Of a stretch of DNA of 5,628 nt, positions 1 through 5,628 are shown in pieces. Every line of letters begins with the position of its first letter. Position 1 is the first letter of the stretch. Source of the stretch: Magnetococcales bacterium (GTDB taxonomy: Bacteria > Pseudomonadota > Magnetococcia > Magnetococcales > Magnetaquicoccaceae); NCBI GenBank assembly GCA_015228895.1, contig JADGCR010000148.1, forward strand, positions 1 to 5,628, in the 5' to 3' direction. Both the position numbers and the translations under genes were made by a program. A model generated the notes under the pieces. The model did no database searches. It was not told the DNA's origin and was given only the letters and a program-made list of their open reading frames with translations.

Positions 1-55
1 GGCAACAGACACGGCAGCAGACACGGCAACAGACACGGCAACAGACACGGCAACA
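1..55. repeat. 12-bp tandem repeat, about 4.6 copies
   Basis: The unit GGCAACAGACAC is repeated head to tail at 1-12, 13-24, 25-36 and 37-48, with a further 7 matching bases at 49-55. The second unit differs by one base (A to G at position 17); the others are identical. The array touches the left edge, so its true length is unknown. A 12-bp period keeps any reading frame: on the minus strand one frame would read Leu-Pro-Cys-Leu repeatedly, but I see no gene start or other sign that it is translated. It is best seen as an intergenic minisatellite lying next to the hairpin element at 59-103. Confidence 0.9.
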
Positions 56-58
56 CCT

Positions 59-103
59 CGGGGCTCCGCCCCGAACCCCGCCGGGGGGGATAATCCCCCC
101 CGG
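59..103. repeat. GC-rich double inverted-repeat element
   Basis: Two perfect hairpins lie close together. The first pairs 59-64 with 68-73 (CGGGGC/GCCCCG) around a TCC loop. The second pairs 81-89 with 95-103 (CCGGGGGGG/CCCCCCCGG) around the loop ATAAT. A short CCCC-rich spacer, 74-80, separates them. Neither is followed by a T-run in either direction, so a standard intrinsic terminator is not shown, though stems this strong beyond the 3' end of the glycosyltransferase gene could block RNA decay or slow polymerase. The arrangement resembles dispersed intergenic elements I recall from magnetotactic alphaproteobacterial genomes; that resemblance is from memory only. Confidence 0.75.
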
Positions 104-117
104 ACCCCCGTATATCT

Positions 118-180
118 TCAACAGCCCATCAGGCTCCGCAAACGCCACGCCTTGGCACTCCAGGACTCCTCCTTCACCAC
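118..180 (-). other. Open frame past the glycosyltransferase amber codon
   Basis: Directly after the TAG at 181-183 the same minus-strand frame stays open for 20 codons and ends at TGA (120-118). It reads VVKEESWSAKAWRLRSLMGC. Many GT-B glycosyltransferases end in a helix carrying a Ser-Trp followed by a charged, Ala/Arg-rich stretch, and this peptide has that look (EESW-SAKAWRL). A CAG (Gln) codon in place of TAG would give one continuous protein of about 398 residues. I infer that this is the original C-terminus, now cut off by a point mutation, a sequencing error or, less likely, recoding. The stretch is short, so chance cannot be excluded. Confidence 0.5.
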
Positions 181-1314
181 CTACCGTCGCCCCTGCGCCA
201 ACCGCATCCCCTCCCCCCGCATCGTCGCCAACACCCGGACATAATCCTCCCCACTCCCCTCCCCCACCCAGGCGATATGCCCCTCGAAACGCCGCAACGA
301 CGGCACCCGCGTCGCCAACACCGGCAGACCCATGGCCAGATACTCCACCCCCTTCAAGGGATCACTGGCCATGGTGAAAGCATTGAGCCGATACGGCACC
401 CCCCCCGCCTGACAATGCCGCATAAACGCCGGAACCCGCTGCAACGCCACCGGCGCCAGAACATGCCACGGCATTCCCGAACCCGGTTGCAACCACGCCT
501 TCACCTCTCCATCCAGATCCGGCGACAAACCTCCCAGAAAAACCCACTGCCACTCCGGTAACAGACAACTCGCCGCCCGAATCCCCTCCCAATCCAACCG
601 CCCGGAAAGATGCCCCGCCACAAGAATCCGCGGTCGGGGAATCGCCGCCAACTCCTCCGGTTCCGGCCAGTCACGATCGGGATCAAAGAGATACTCGTCA
701 TAACCATTGCCCAGAACCGCAATGGGAACGCTCTGCCTCATCCGCATCAACAAACGCCCCGCCAACGTCTCACTGACGCAGACCACATGATCCACCCCCG
801 CCAGAAGACGCCTCTCCAGCTCCAACTCCCCCGGAATGACATCGCCCTCCAACGTCACCGTATGGTCGTCAATGGCCAGATAAGCCTGCTGGGTCGCCTG
901 CAGACGATTGAGCAGGGAACACTGCACAGGCATGTCGAATAGCACGTTCCGCCTGCCCCGTACCGGTCCCAGCAAGGCATTGAGCTCCCGTAACAACAGA
1001 TGCCGGTTCAACGCGCCGGCAAAAGCCCCGGCCACCGGCAACCGTTCGGGAAAATAGAGAGGCGTATAGAGCCAAGCCGCAGGAAACGACTCCAAGCGCT
1101 GCACACGGGAGGAAAAAGCCGGAAGACGACGATGTTTCAAAACACTGAACGGCGTGTTGACCACCACCACCGGATCCTGCCCCGCCAGACGCATGGGCAA
1201 CGCCCGGCGCAACGAAGAAGGCTTGGGAGCTTTGGTGGCAAAAAAAATCCATTGTACCTCGGAAGGAGCGCTCCCTTGAAATCCGGAGCGATCGGACCCA
1301 CCCGATCCATTCAT
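181..1314 (-). CDS. GT-B fold glycosyltransferase (GT4/TuaH-like)
   Basis: Predicted cytoplasmic enzyme that transfers a sugar from an activated donor to a cell-surface glycan or a similar acceptor; donor and acceptor cannot be told. From the ATG at 1314 it has 377 residues, close to a normal single GT-B enzyme. The N-terminal domain opens with the strand VQWIFFATKAP (about residues 20-30); an Asp pair follows at IDD (148-150), then VCVSETL (about 178-184), the pattern that usually closes the first Rossmann domain, and the linker NGYDEYLF (203-210). The second domain starts near PRILVAGHLSGRLDW (about 228) and carries the donor-site motif DPLKGVEYLAMG (318-329), typical of TuaH-like enzymes. 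A TTG at 1374 would add 20 residues, but neither start has a well-spaced ribosome binding site; I prefer the ATG because the extension looks non-conserved. It follows the DedA gene on the same strand after 114 bp and may share its transcript. It stops at TAG just short of a plausible C-terminal helix. Confidence 0.8.
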   Translation of the reverse strand: MNGSGGSDRSGFQGSAPSEVQWIFFATKAPKPSSLRRALPMRLAGQDPVVVVNTPFSVLKHRRLPAFSSRVQRLESFPAAWLYTPLYFPERLPVAGAFAGALNRHLLLRELNALLGPVRGRRNVLFDMPVQCSLLNRLQATQQAYLAIDDHTVTLEGDVIPGELELERRLLAGVDHVVCVSETLAGRLLMRMRQSVPIAVLGNGYDEYLFDPDRDWPEPEELAAIPRPRILVAGHLSGRLDWEGIRAASCLLPEWQWVFLGGLSPDLDGEVKAWLQPGSGMPWHVLAPVALQRVPAFMRHCQAGGVPYRLNAFTMASDPLKGVEYLAMGLPVLATRVPSLRRFEGHIAWVGEGSGEDYVRVLATMRGEGMRLAQGRR

Positions 1315-1428
1315 GTCCTTCACCCGTTCGAGCCGCTTCGGAGGAGAGCCCCTCCGGTTCTTTCCGAGTGTCAAGGATGCCGGTATGCGACGATGCGCAG
1401 GAGAAACGGCCCCTCGTATCCTTGAAAT

Positions 1429-2046
1429 TCAAAGCGGTGACGGCGCACGAGGCCGTTTTTTCTCCTGCTCCTCTTCCTCACGATCTTTACGGTATCCACG
1501 CCACTTCTGGATGGCCCATATCAAAACACCGATACCAACAAAGATACCAAGTACATACATCTGAGCATGTTCGGCTTCGCCGATGAATTGTTCGATGCTG
1601 CGACCGAACCAGTATCCCGCCGTGCCGAAGCTGATGGCCCAAACCGCCGCCGCCAGAAAATTGAGCAGGAAAAAGCGATAGGTGGGCACCCGGCTCATGC
1701 CGACGGCGAAGGGTGTGACGTTGCGCACCCCGTAGATGAAGCGAAAGGAGAGGATGAACCAGGTATCGTACTTGTTGAGCAGATACAACACCAAGGTAAT
1801 ACGACGACGCCATTGTCGCGAGCGGTTGGGCATGAGCTTGCGCCCGAAACGACGGCCCAGGAAAAAGTAGAGCTGGTCTCCGGAAAAGGTGCCGCCAAAC
1901 GCGGAGAGGATGCACAGGGGCAGAGAGAGCCAACCGAGGCTTGCGGCATAGCCCGCGACCAACAGAATGGTCTCTCCTTCCAGAAAGGTGCCGATGAAAA
2001 GCACCCAATAACCATATTCTTCCAGAATTTTCAGTAAAGTATCCAA
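1429..2046 (-). CDS. DedA family membrane protein
   Basis: A 205-residue integral inner-membrane protein of the DedA/SNARE-associated (VTT) family. Members are linked to membrane homeostasis and proton-motive-force maintenance, and some flip undecaprenyl phosphate or phospholipids; which applies here cannot be read from sequence. Family marks seen: FLEGETILLVAGYAASLG (residues 21-38) with the acidic pair E23/E25, GTFSGDQLYFFLGRRFG (52-68) with D57, and the re-entrant-loop motif RFIYGVRNVTPFAVGMSR (102-119) with R102, R108 and N109. A last membrane helix lies at about 162-182, followed by a charged, Glu/Lys/Arg-rich cytoplasmic tail. The length is usual for the family. The start is TTG (2046-2044), supported by GGAGGAG at 2051-2057 and by an N-terminus (MDTLLKILEEYGYWVLF) that matches how the family begins. 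The gene lies upstream of the glycosyltransferase on the same strand; a link through lipid-carrier recycling would fit but is inference. Confidence 0.93.
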   Translation of the reverse strand: MDTLLKILEEYGYWVLFIGTFLEGETILLVAGYAASLGWLSLPLCILSAFGGTFSGDQLYFFLGRRFGRKLMPNRSRQWRRRITLVLYLLNKYDTWFILSFRFIYGVRNVTPFAVGMSRVPTYRFFLLNFLAAAVWAISFGTAGYWFGRSIEQFIGEAEHAQMYVLGIFVGIGVLIWAIQKWRGYRKDREEEEQEKKRPRAPSPL

Positions 2047-2050
2047 GAAA

Positions 2051-2057
2051 CTCCTCC
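2051..2057 (-). promoter_or_regulatory. Ribosome binding site for the DedA gene
   Basis: Read on the minus strand this is GGAGGAG, placed 4 bases before the TTG start at 2046, with its GGAGG core 6 bases away. This near-perfect Shine-Dalgarno sequence decides for the TTG start; no in-frame ATG is placed as well. Confidence 0.8.
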
Positions 2058-2141
2058 CCGCTTCCTGCGATCAACAGCTTATCCGCCTGCCATGGCGCGT
2101 CCCGGGACAAATCCATGCCATGCGTGTCCGGCTTGAAGCTT

Positions 2142-2153
2142 TGGTATATACCA
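2142..2153. promoter_or_regulatory. Perfect 12-bp palindrome, possible operator
   Basis: TGGTATATACCA is fully self-complementary. It lies about 100 bp upstream of the DedA start and about 290 bp upstream of the binding-protein gene, in the AT-richest spot of the divergent gap. It overlaps possible -10-like hexamers (CATAAT on plus, TATGGT on minus). The symmetry and position suggest a binding site for a dimeric regulator, but no second copy was noticed and the call is inference. Confidence 0.35.
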
Positions 2154-2436
2154 TAATGCGGCATTTTTCGAGTGGCATCGGTGTTCCGTTTCGTCAGGAA
2201 CCGGATGCCTGCAATCGTGTCGTCAGAGGAATACACCGGTCCCTGCAAGGGAATGTTCCCCTCCGCATGCCCCGTTCCCGGTTGGGCTCTCTTGCGGAGA
2301 AATATCCGGACCCTTGAAGCGGTACTTACTACGGACTTTTTGGGAAGCACCCGCTAATCTTCTGGCACTTTTCAGGTGAAATCGTCATAATTGCCGTGTC
2401 GCGCCGCAAGGAAATGCACCACAACGGGGGAGGGAA

Positions 2437-3396
2437 ATGCGACGACTTCGCGTCCTGCCGCACGCCGTCCGACTCGTTTGTTGTCTCCTCATGCTCCTGG
2501 TCCACTCCAACGGAGCAAAAGCCGAGATTCCGGAAACCGTCCTGCCCCGTTCCGCCCGGCTGGTGGTGGCCCAAATCGGCAACAACCCCCTTAAGTACCA
2601 TGCCCAACTGGCTCCCCTGGTCGCTTACGTGGCTGATCGCATGGCCGACCTCGGCATCCGCCGGGGGGAAGTGGTGGTGGCCCGGAACCTGACCGAACTC
2701 AGCCGGAAGCTGGCCGCCGGCGAAGTGGACTGGTGCAATGCCACCATCCACGCCGCCTTCTCCCTCGAAGCCGACGGGTTGGCCGAACCCCTCCTGCTGC
2801 GCCATAAACAGGGCGTTTCTCTCTACAAGACCGTCTTCGTCAGTCGCGCCGAGGAGCCCCTCTCTTCACTGGCCGATCTCCGGGCGAAGCGTATCGCCTT
2901 CGGCGAGACCGATTCCACCTCCTCCTTTCATCTGCCGAGCGCACTGGCGGTCGAAGCGGGTCTGGCGCTTTTTCCCCTGCAGCAGCCGGAACAAGCCGTG
3001 CCGCCTGCCAAAACCGGCTACCTCTTCGCCGGCACACCCCTCAATCAGGCGACCTGGGTGGTGCGCGGTCTCGCCGACGCGGCCGCGTTCAGCAATCTGG
3101 ACTGGGAAACGCCTCAGTCCGTCCCCCCCGTCTTGCGGGACCGGCTGAAAATGTTCCACGTCTCCCAACCCGTGCCTCGCGCCCTGGAGCTGGTATCCCC
3201 CGCACTGGATGCCCGCCTCCGGGACCGCTTGCGGGAGATTCTCCTGAACGCCCCCGCCGACCCGGAGGGACGCCTGGCTTTGGAGGCCTATCAACAAACC
3301 AGCGGCTTCGCAACCATTTCGGATGAGCAGAAAGAGCTTCTCTCGAAGGCGCGGGCCCTGCTGAAGCGAACTCCCATCCCTCAGGGGCAGCCATGA
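2437..3396 (+). CDS. PhnD-like periplasmic substrate-binding protein
   Basis: A 319-residue exported solute-binding protein of the PhnD-like family (PF12974 type, often named phosphate/phosphite/phosphonate-binding). Residues 1-29 form a signal peptide: basic RRLR start, hydrophobic [10 protein letters not shown] core and an AKA cleavage site before E30; no clear lipobox. The mature part follows the family plan: a first strand with [23 protein letters not shown], then [21 protein letters not shown] (the usual G-x-VD segment), then [24 protein letters not shown], which matches the family's SLADLkGK-iaf-StSg-l-P core, then GLADAAAF and [16 protein letters not shown] in the closing lobe. The ATG at 2437 has GGGAGG just upstream (2428-2433), close but usable. 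Its last four bases overlap the start of a sensor kinase and no transporter subunits adjoin it, so I infer a ligand-sensing role rather than uptake. The ligand is unknown; the name phosphonate should not be taken literally. Confidence 0.85.
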   Translation: MRRLRVLPHAVRLVCCLLMLLVHSNGAKAEIPETVLPRSARLVVAQIGNNPLKYHAQLAPLVAYVADRMADLGIRRGEVVVARNLTELSRKLAAGEVDWCNATIHAAFSLEADGLAEPLLLRHKQGVSLYKTVFVSRAEEPLSSLADLRAKRIAFGETDSTSSFHLPSALAVEAGLALFPLQQPEQAVPPAKTGYLFAGTPLNQATWVVRGLADAAAFSNLDWETPQSVPPVLRDRLKMFHVSQPVPRALELVSPALDARLRDRLREILLNAPADPEGRLALEAYQQTSGFATISDEQKELLSKARALLKRTPIPQGQP

Positions 3397-5628
3397 ATCT
3401 GCGTAACCGCTACATTCTGGTCATACTGGGAGCCATCGTTCTGGTTTCCGCCACCCTCGGAGGCCTGCTGCTGCACCAGTTCCGCGCCGCCGTCCAACAG
3501 GAGACCCACGCCGGACGGGAGGTGGTCGCACCACTTCTCGAAAGCGAGTTGCGCCAAAAAGGGGAGTTCTTCACCCGGTTGCTGGCCAACCTGTTGGTCA
3601 ACCCCGTCTACCGGCTCGACATGGAGGCTATCGGTCAGCTTCTGGAAGAGGCCCTGCGTCAACCCGATGTCCGTCTGGTTCAGGTGGTGGATCCGGAAGG
3701 AAAACTCCTGCATGACGGCAACCGCACCCTGCCCGATTACGGCAAGCCGATTCTGACTCCCGAAGCCGTCACTTCTCTGGCGACCTCGTCCGCTCCGACC
3801 GTGCGGAAAGAGCAGCACCTGGAAATCGTCATGCCGATCCTCATGGGCGGGCAGCTTATCGGCGGCGTGCGCATCCATTTCACCCTGGAGCGACTGAACG
3901 AACAGGTGCAGACCCTGAGCAACCGCATGATGGCCATCCACCACGAAGGTGAGGAACACAGCGTGCGGGTGGCCCTTTTTCTGATTGCCGGCCTGATCAG
4001 CCTCGGTATCATCCTGGCCATCACCGCCGCCAACAGTCTGATCCGGCCCATTCTGGCCCTGGCCCGGCAGGCCGGTCGCCTGGGACAGGGCGAAATGGAA
4101 CAGCCCATCATTCTGCAGCGCGGTGACGAACTGGGCATGCTGGGAGCCGCCCTTGAAACCATGCGCCGGGATCTGCTGGAATCCAATCGCAAGATCAGCC
4201 AGCAAATGGAGGCCCTGCTGGCCAGTCAGCTCGCGGAAGCGCGTTCGCAACACCAGAAAGAGCTTGCGGAAGCGGCCAATCGGGCCAAAAGCATCTTTCT
4301 GGCTACCATGAGCCACGAAATCCGTACCCCGATGAACGCCATCATCGGCATGACCGATCTGGTTCTCGATTCGGAACTGGACGCCGAACAACGTCATTAT
4401 CTGCTGGTGGTGCAACAGGCTTCGGAGGCGCTGCTCTCCCTGATCAACAGCATTCTGGACCTCTCCAAGATCGAGGCGGGCCGGCTGGAGCTGGAAGATG
4501 TCGAATTCTCCCTGCAGGAGGTCATGGAACAGGTTTGTCTGACCCTGGCGGTCAAGGCTCACCAGAAGGGATTGGAGCTGCTGCTGGATGTTTCGCCCGA
4601 GGTGCCGAGGCTGCTGACCGGGGATCCGTTGCGCCTGCGCCAGATTCTGGTCAACCTGGTGGGCAACGCCATCAAGTTCACCGACACGGGCCACGTTCTG
4701 GTCGAGGTTCGCCTCTCCAGTCAGGAGAAAGCGGTTGCACACAAAGCCCTGCTGCATTTCACCGTTTGCGATACCGGTATCGGCATTCCCGCCAACCGGC
4801 TCGACGCGGTCTTCGACAGCTTTTCCCAGGCCGATCACTCCATCAGTCGACGCTACGGCGGCACCGGTCTCGGTCTGACCATCTCCCGGCAACTGGCGGT
4901 TCACATGAAGGGCGCCATGTGGGTGGAAAGCACCGTGGGCGAAGGCAGCCGCTTTCATTTCACCGCGCTTCTGGGATCTCCCGAAACGGTCGAAAACCAG
5001 TCTCCGGAGATGATCGTTCTGGCGGGATACCGCATGTTGGTCGCGGAACGCCACGCCACGGCGCGTCATCTGCTGTGCCACCCCTTGCGGATCTGGGGTG
5101 CGGAGGTGACGGAGGTGGATTGCGCGGCGGCCTTGCACGACACCCTGCTGGAGGCCCGGCAGAAAGGAGGGGATTTTCATCTGCTGCTGCTGGACGCCCC
5201 GATGCTGCAGGATGCGGACGAAGCCCTGGCCCTGGCGCTGTGTGCCCTGGGACCCTTTCAGCCCACCCTGCTTCTCTCCCCGGTGGGGGAGAAGCAGCGG
5301 GAGGGGAATCCCCTCTGCACCGCTCTCGACGTGCGGGGTCGTCTGGTGAAACCCCTGTTGCGCAGCCATCTGGTGCAGGCTCTGGCCACCGCCTTGAAAC
5401 TGGGCGATTCCGGAGAAGAACGCGCTTCCCGGAAAGAAACGGTCTGCGAAAGCCGCCATCTGTTGTTGGTGGAAGATCGGCCCGATCACCGCCAGTTGGC
5501 TCTGGCCATTCTGAGCCGCGCGGGACATCGGGTCGAGGTGGTGGATAACGGTCGTGAGGCCCTGGAGTGGCTGGCCGGCCACCGTTGCCAGCTCATCCTC
5601 TCGGATGTCAACATGCCGGAAGTCGATG
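3393..5628 (+). CDS. Hybrid sensor histidine kinase, 3' end outside window
   Basis: Inner-membrane hybrid kinase; 745 codons are present and the frame is still open at the window end. Order of parts: membrane helix 1 (about residues 7-28); a periplasmic domain of about 160 residues with a PDC/Cache-like stretch ([17 protein letters not shown], then [17 protein letters not shown]); membrane helix 2 (about 192-213); HAMP (RP at 218-219, DELG from D245); coiled coil (about 258-300); HisKA with phospho-accepting H308 in [14 protein letters not shown]; and HATPase with N-box N425, DTGIGI from D460 and YGGTGLGL (488-495). A receiver-like domain follows (about 547-665), keeping D601 and K653 but with Ala-Glu-Arg where the acidic pair should be. 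A second receiver starts at [11 protein letters not shown] (E694/D695) with phospho-acceptor D738 in SDVNMP, and is cut by the edge. The start ATG overlaps the binding-protein stop (ATGA) and has AGGGG at 3383-3387, so translation is coupled. Further domains such as Hpt may follow outside the window. Confidence 0.95.
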   Translation, partial: MNLRNRYILVILGAIVLVSATLGGLLLHQFRAAVQQETHAGREVVAPLLESELRQKGEFFTRLLANLLVNPVYRLDMEAIGQLLEEALRQPDVRLVQVVDPEGKLLHDGNRTLPDYGKPILTPEAVTSLATSSAPTVRKEQHLEIVMPILMGGQLIGGVRIHFTLERLNEQVQTLSNRMMAIHHEGEEHSVRVALFLIAGLISLGIILAITAANSLIRPILALARQAGRLGQGEMEQPIILQRGDELGMLGAALETMRRDLLESNRKISQQMEALLASQLAEARSQHQKELAEAANRAKSIFLATMSHEIRTPMNAIIGMTDLVLDSELDAEQRHYLLVVQQASEALLSLINSILDLSKIEAGRLELEDVEFSLQEVMEQVCLTLAVKAHQKGLELLLDVSPEVPRLLTGDPLRLRQILVNLVGNAIKFTDTGHVLVEVRLSSQEKAVAHKALLHFTVCDTGIGIPANRLDAVFDSFSQADHSISRRYGGTGLGLTISRQLAVHMKGAMWVESTVGEGSRFHFTALLGSPETVENQSPEMIVLAGYRMLVAERHATARHLLCHPLRIWGAEVTEVDCAAALHDTLLEARQKGGDFHLLLLDAPMLQDADEALALALCALGPFQPTLLLSPVGEKQREGNPLCTALDVRGRLVKPLLRSHLVQALATALKLGDSGEERASRKETVCESRHLLLVEDRPDHRQLALAILSRAGHRVEVVDNGREALEWLAGHRCQLILSDVNMPEVD

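Larger units (their letters stand above)
2047..2436. other. Divergent intergenic region without a convincing gene
   Basis: This 390-bp gap lies between the start of the DedA gene (minus) and the start of the binding-protein gene (plus), so it should hold the promoters of both. I find no strong sigma-70 pair. CATAAT at 2386-2391 is a fair -10 for the plus strand, but only the poor TGGCAC (2363-2368) stands at -35 distance. A second CATAAT lies at 2152-2157 next to the palindrome at 2142-2153. GGGAATGTTCCC (2249-2260) is a perfect stem with a TG centre and overlaps an alternative small stem, CCCT-GCA-AGGG (2241-2251). The minus strand has an open frame across the gap from 2350, but it runs out of frame into the DedA gene and I do not call it a gene. 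Confidence 0.6.

Noticed and set aside
1..55. A CRISPR array.
   Set aside because: The 12-bp units are directly adjacent with no spacers, which makes this a simple tandem repeat.
1339..1356. A CGGAGG/CCTCCG hairpin with a 6-base loop, as a terminator after the DedA gene.
   Set aside because: No T-run follows it on the minus strand, the stem has only 6 pairs, and it is more than 70 bases past the DedA stop.
1369..1374. A TTGACA hexamer on the minus strand, upstream of the glycosyltransferase ATG, as a -35 box.
   Set aside because: At 16-18 bp spacing the bases are GC-rich (GGGCTC and neighbours), with no -10-like sequence.
1487..2350. A 287-codon minus-strand open frame covering the intergenic gap and most of the DedA gene.
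   Set aside because: Over 500 bases of it overlap the DedA gene in another frame, and DedA is certain. The first 100 codons look mildly protein-like but match no family I know, and I could not place a ribosome binding site.
2363..2379. TGGCAC followed by an AG-GTG segment, as a sigma-54 promoter.
   Set aside because: The -24-like GG is present, but the required GC at the -12 position is GT here.
4535..5548. A 337-codon plus-strand open frame inside the kinase gene.
   Set aside because: It is an out-of-frame shadow of the HATPase and receiver region, with Gly/Arg/Ser-rich low-complexity content typical of GC-rich shadow frames.
3381..5582. A 733-codon open frame on the minus strand opposite the kinase gene.
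   Set aside because: The plus strand encodes a kinase with every expected motif. The antisense frame is open only because the kinase codon use avoids TTA, CTA and TCA in that register; its product is Gln/His/Gly-rich and has no recognisable domain.

Overview
The window is GC-rich and bacterial, and reads as Gram-negative: it encodes an exported periplasmic-type binding protein and a membrane hybrid histidine kinase with a large predicted periplasmic loop. The style of the GC-rich inverted-repeat element at the left edge (two perfect hairpins separated by a short CCCC-rich spacer) resembles intergenic elements I remember from magnetotactic Alphaproteobacteria/Magnetococcales-type genomes. That placement is from memory, is only weakly supported, and was not checked by any search.

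Layout. Positions 1-55 hold about 4.6 copies of a 12-bp tandem repeat, which may continue off the left edge, followed at 59-103 by the two perfect GC hairpins. On the minus strand lie a GT-B type glycosyltransferase (1314 down to 181) and, upstream of it on the same strand, a DedA-family membrane protein (2046 down to 1429, TTG start with a strong ribosome binding site). The glycosyltransferase ends at an in-frame TAG, but the same frame stays open for 20 more codons that look like the usual C-terminal helix of this enzyme class, so the gene may carry a recent nonsense mutation.

A 390-bp divergent gap (2047-2436) separates the minus-strand pair from a plus-strand pair and contains a perfect 12-bp palindrome. 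The plus-strand pair is a PhnD-like periplasmic substrate-binding protein (2437-3396) and a hybrid sensor histidine kinase (3393 to beyond the window end). They overlap by the four bases ATGA, so they are almost certainly co-transcribed and translationally coupled. No ABC permease or ATPase lies between or before them. The likely reading is a sensing module: the binding protein captures a small ligand in the periplasm and presents it to the kinase's extracytoplasmic domain, and the kinase passes phosphate through its own receiver domain(s) to an output outside the window. The ligand is unknown. The kinase carries a complete catalytic core, then a degenerate first receiver-like domain and the start of a canonical second receiver, which is cut by the window edge.
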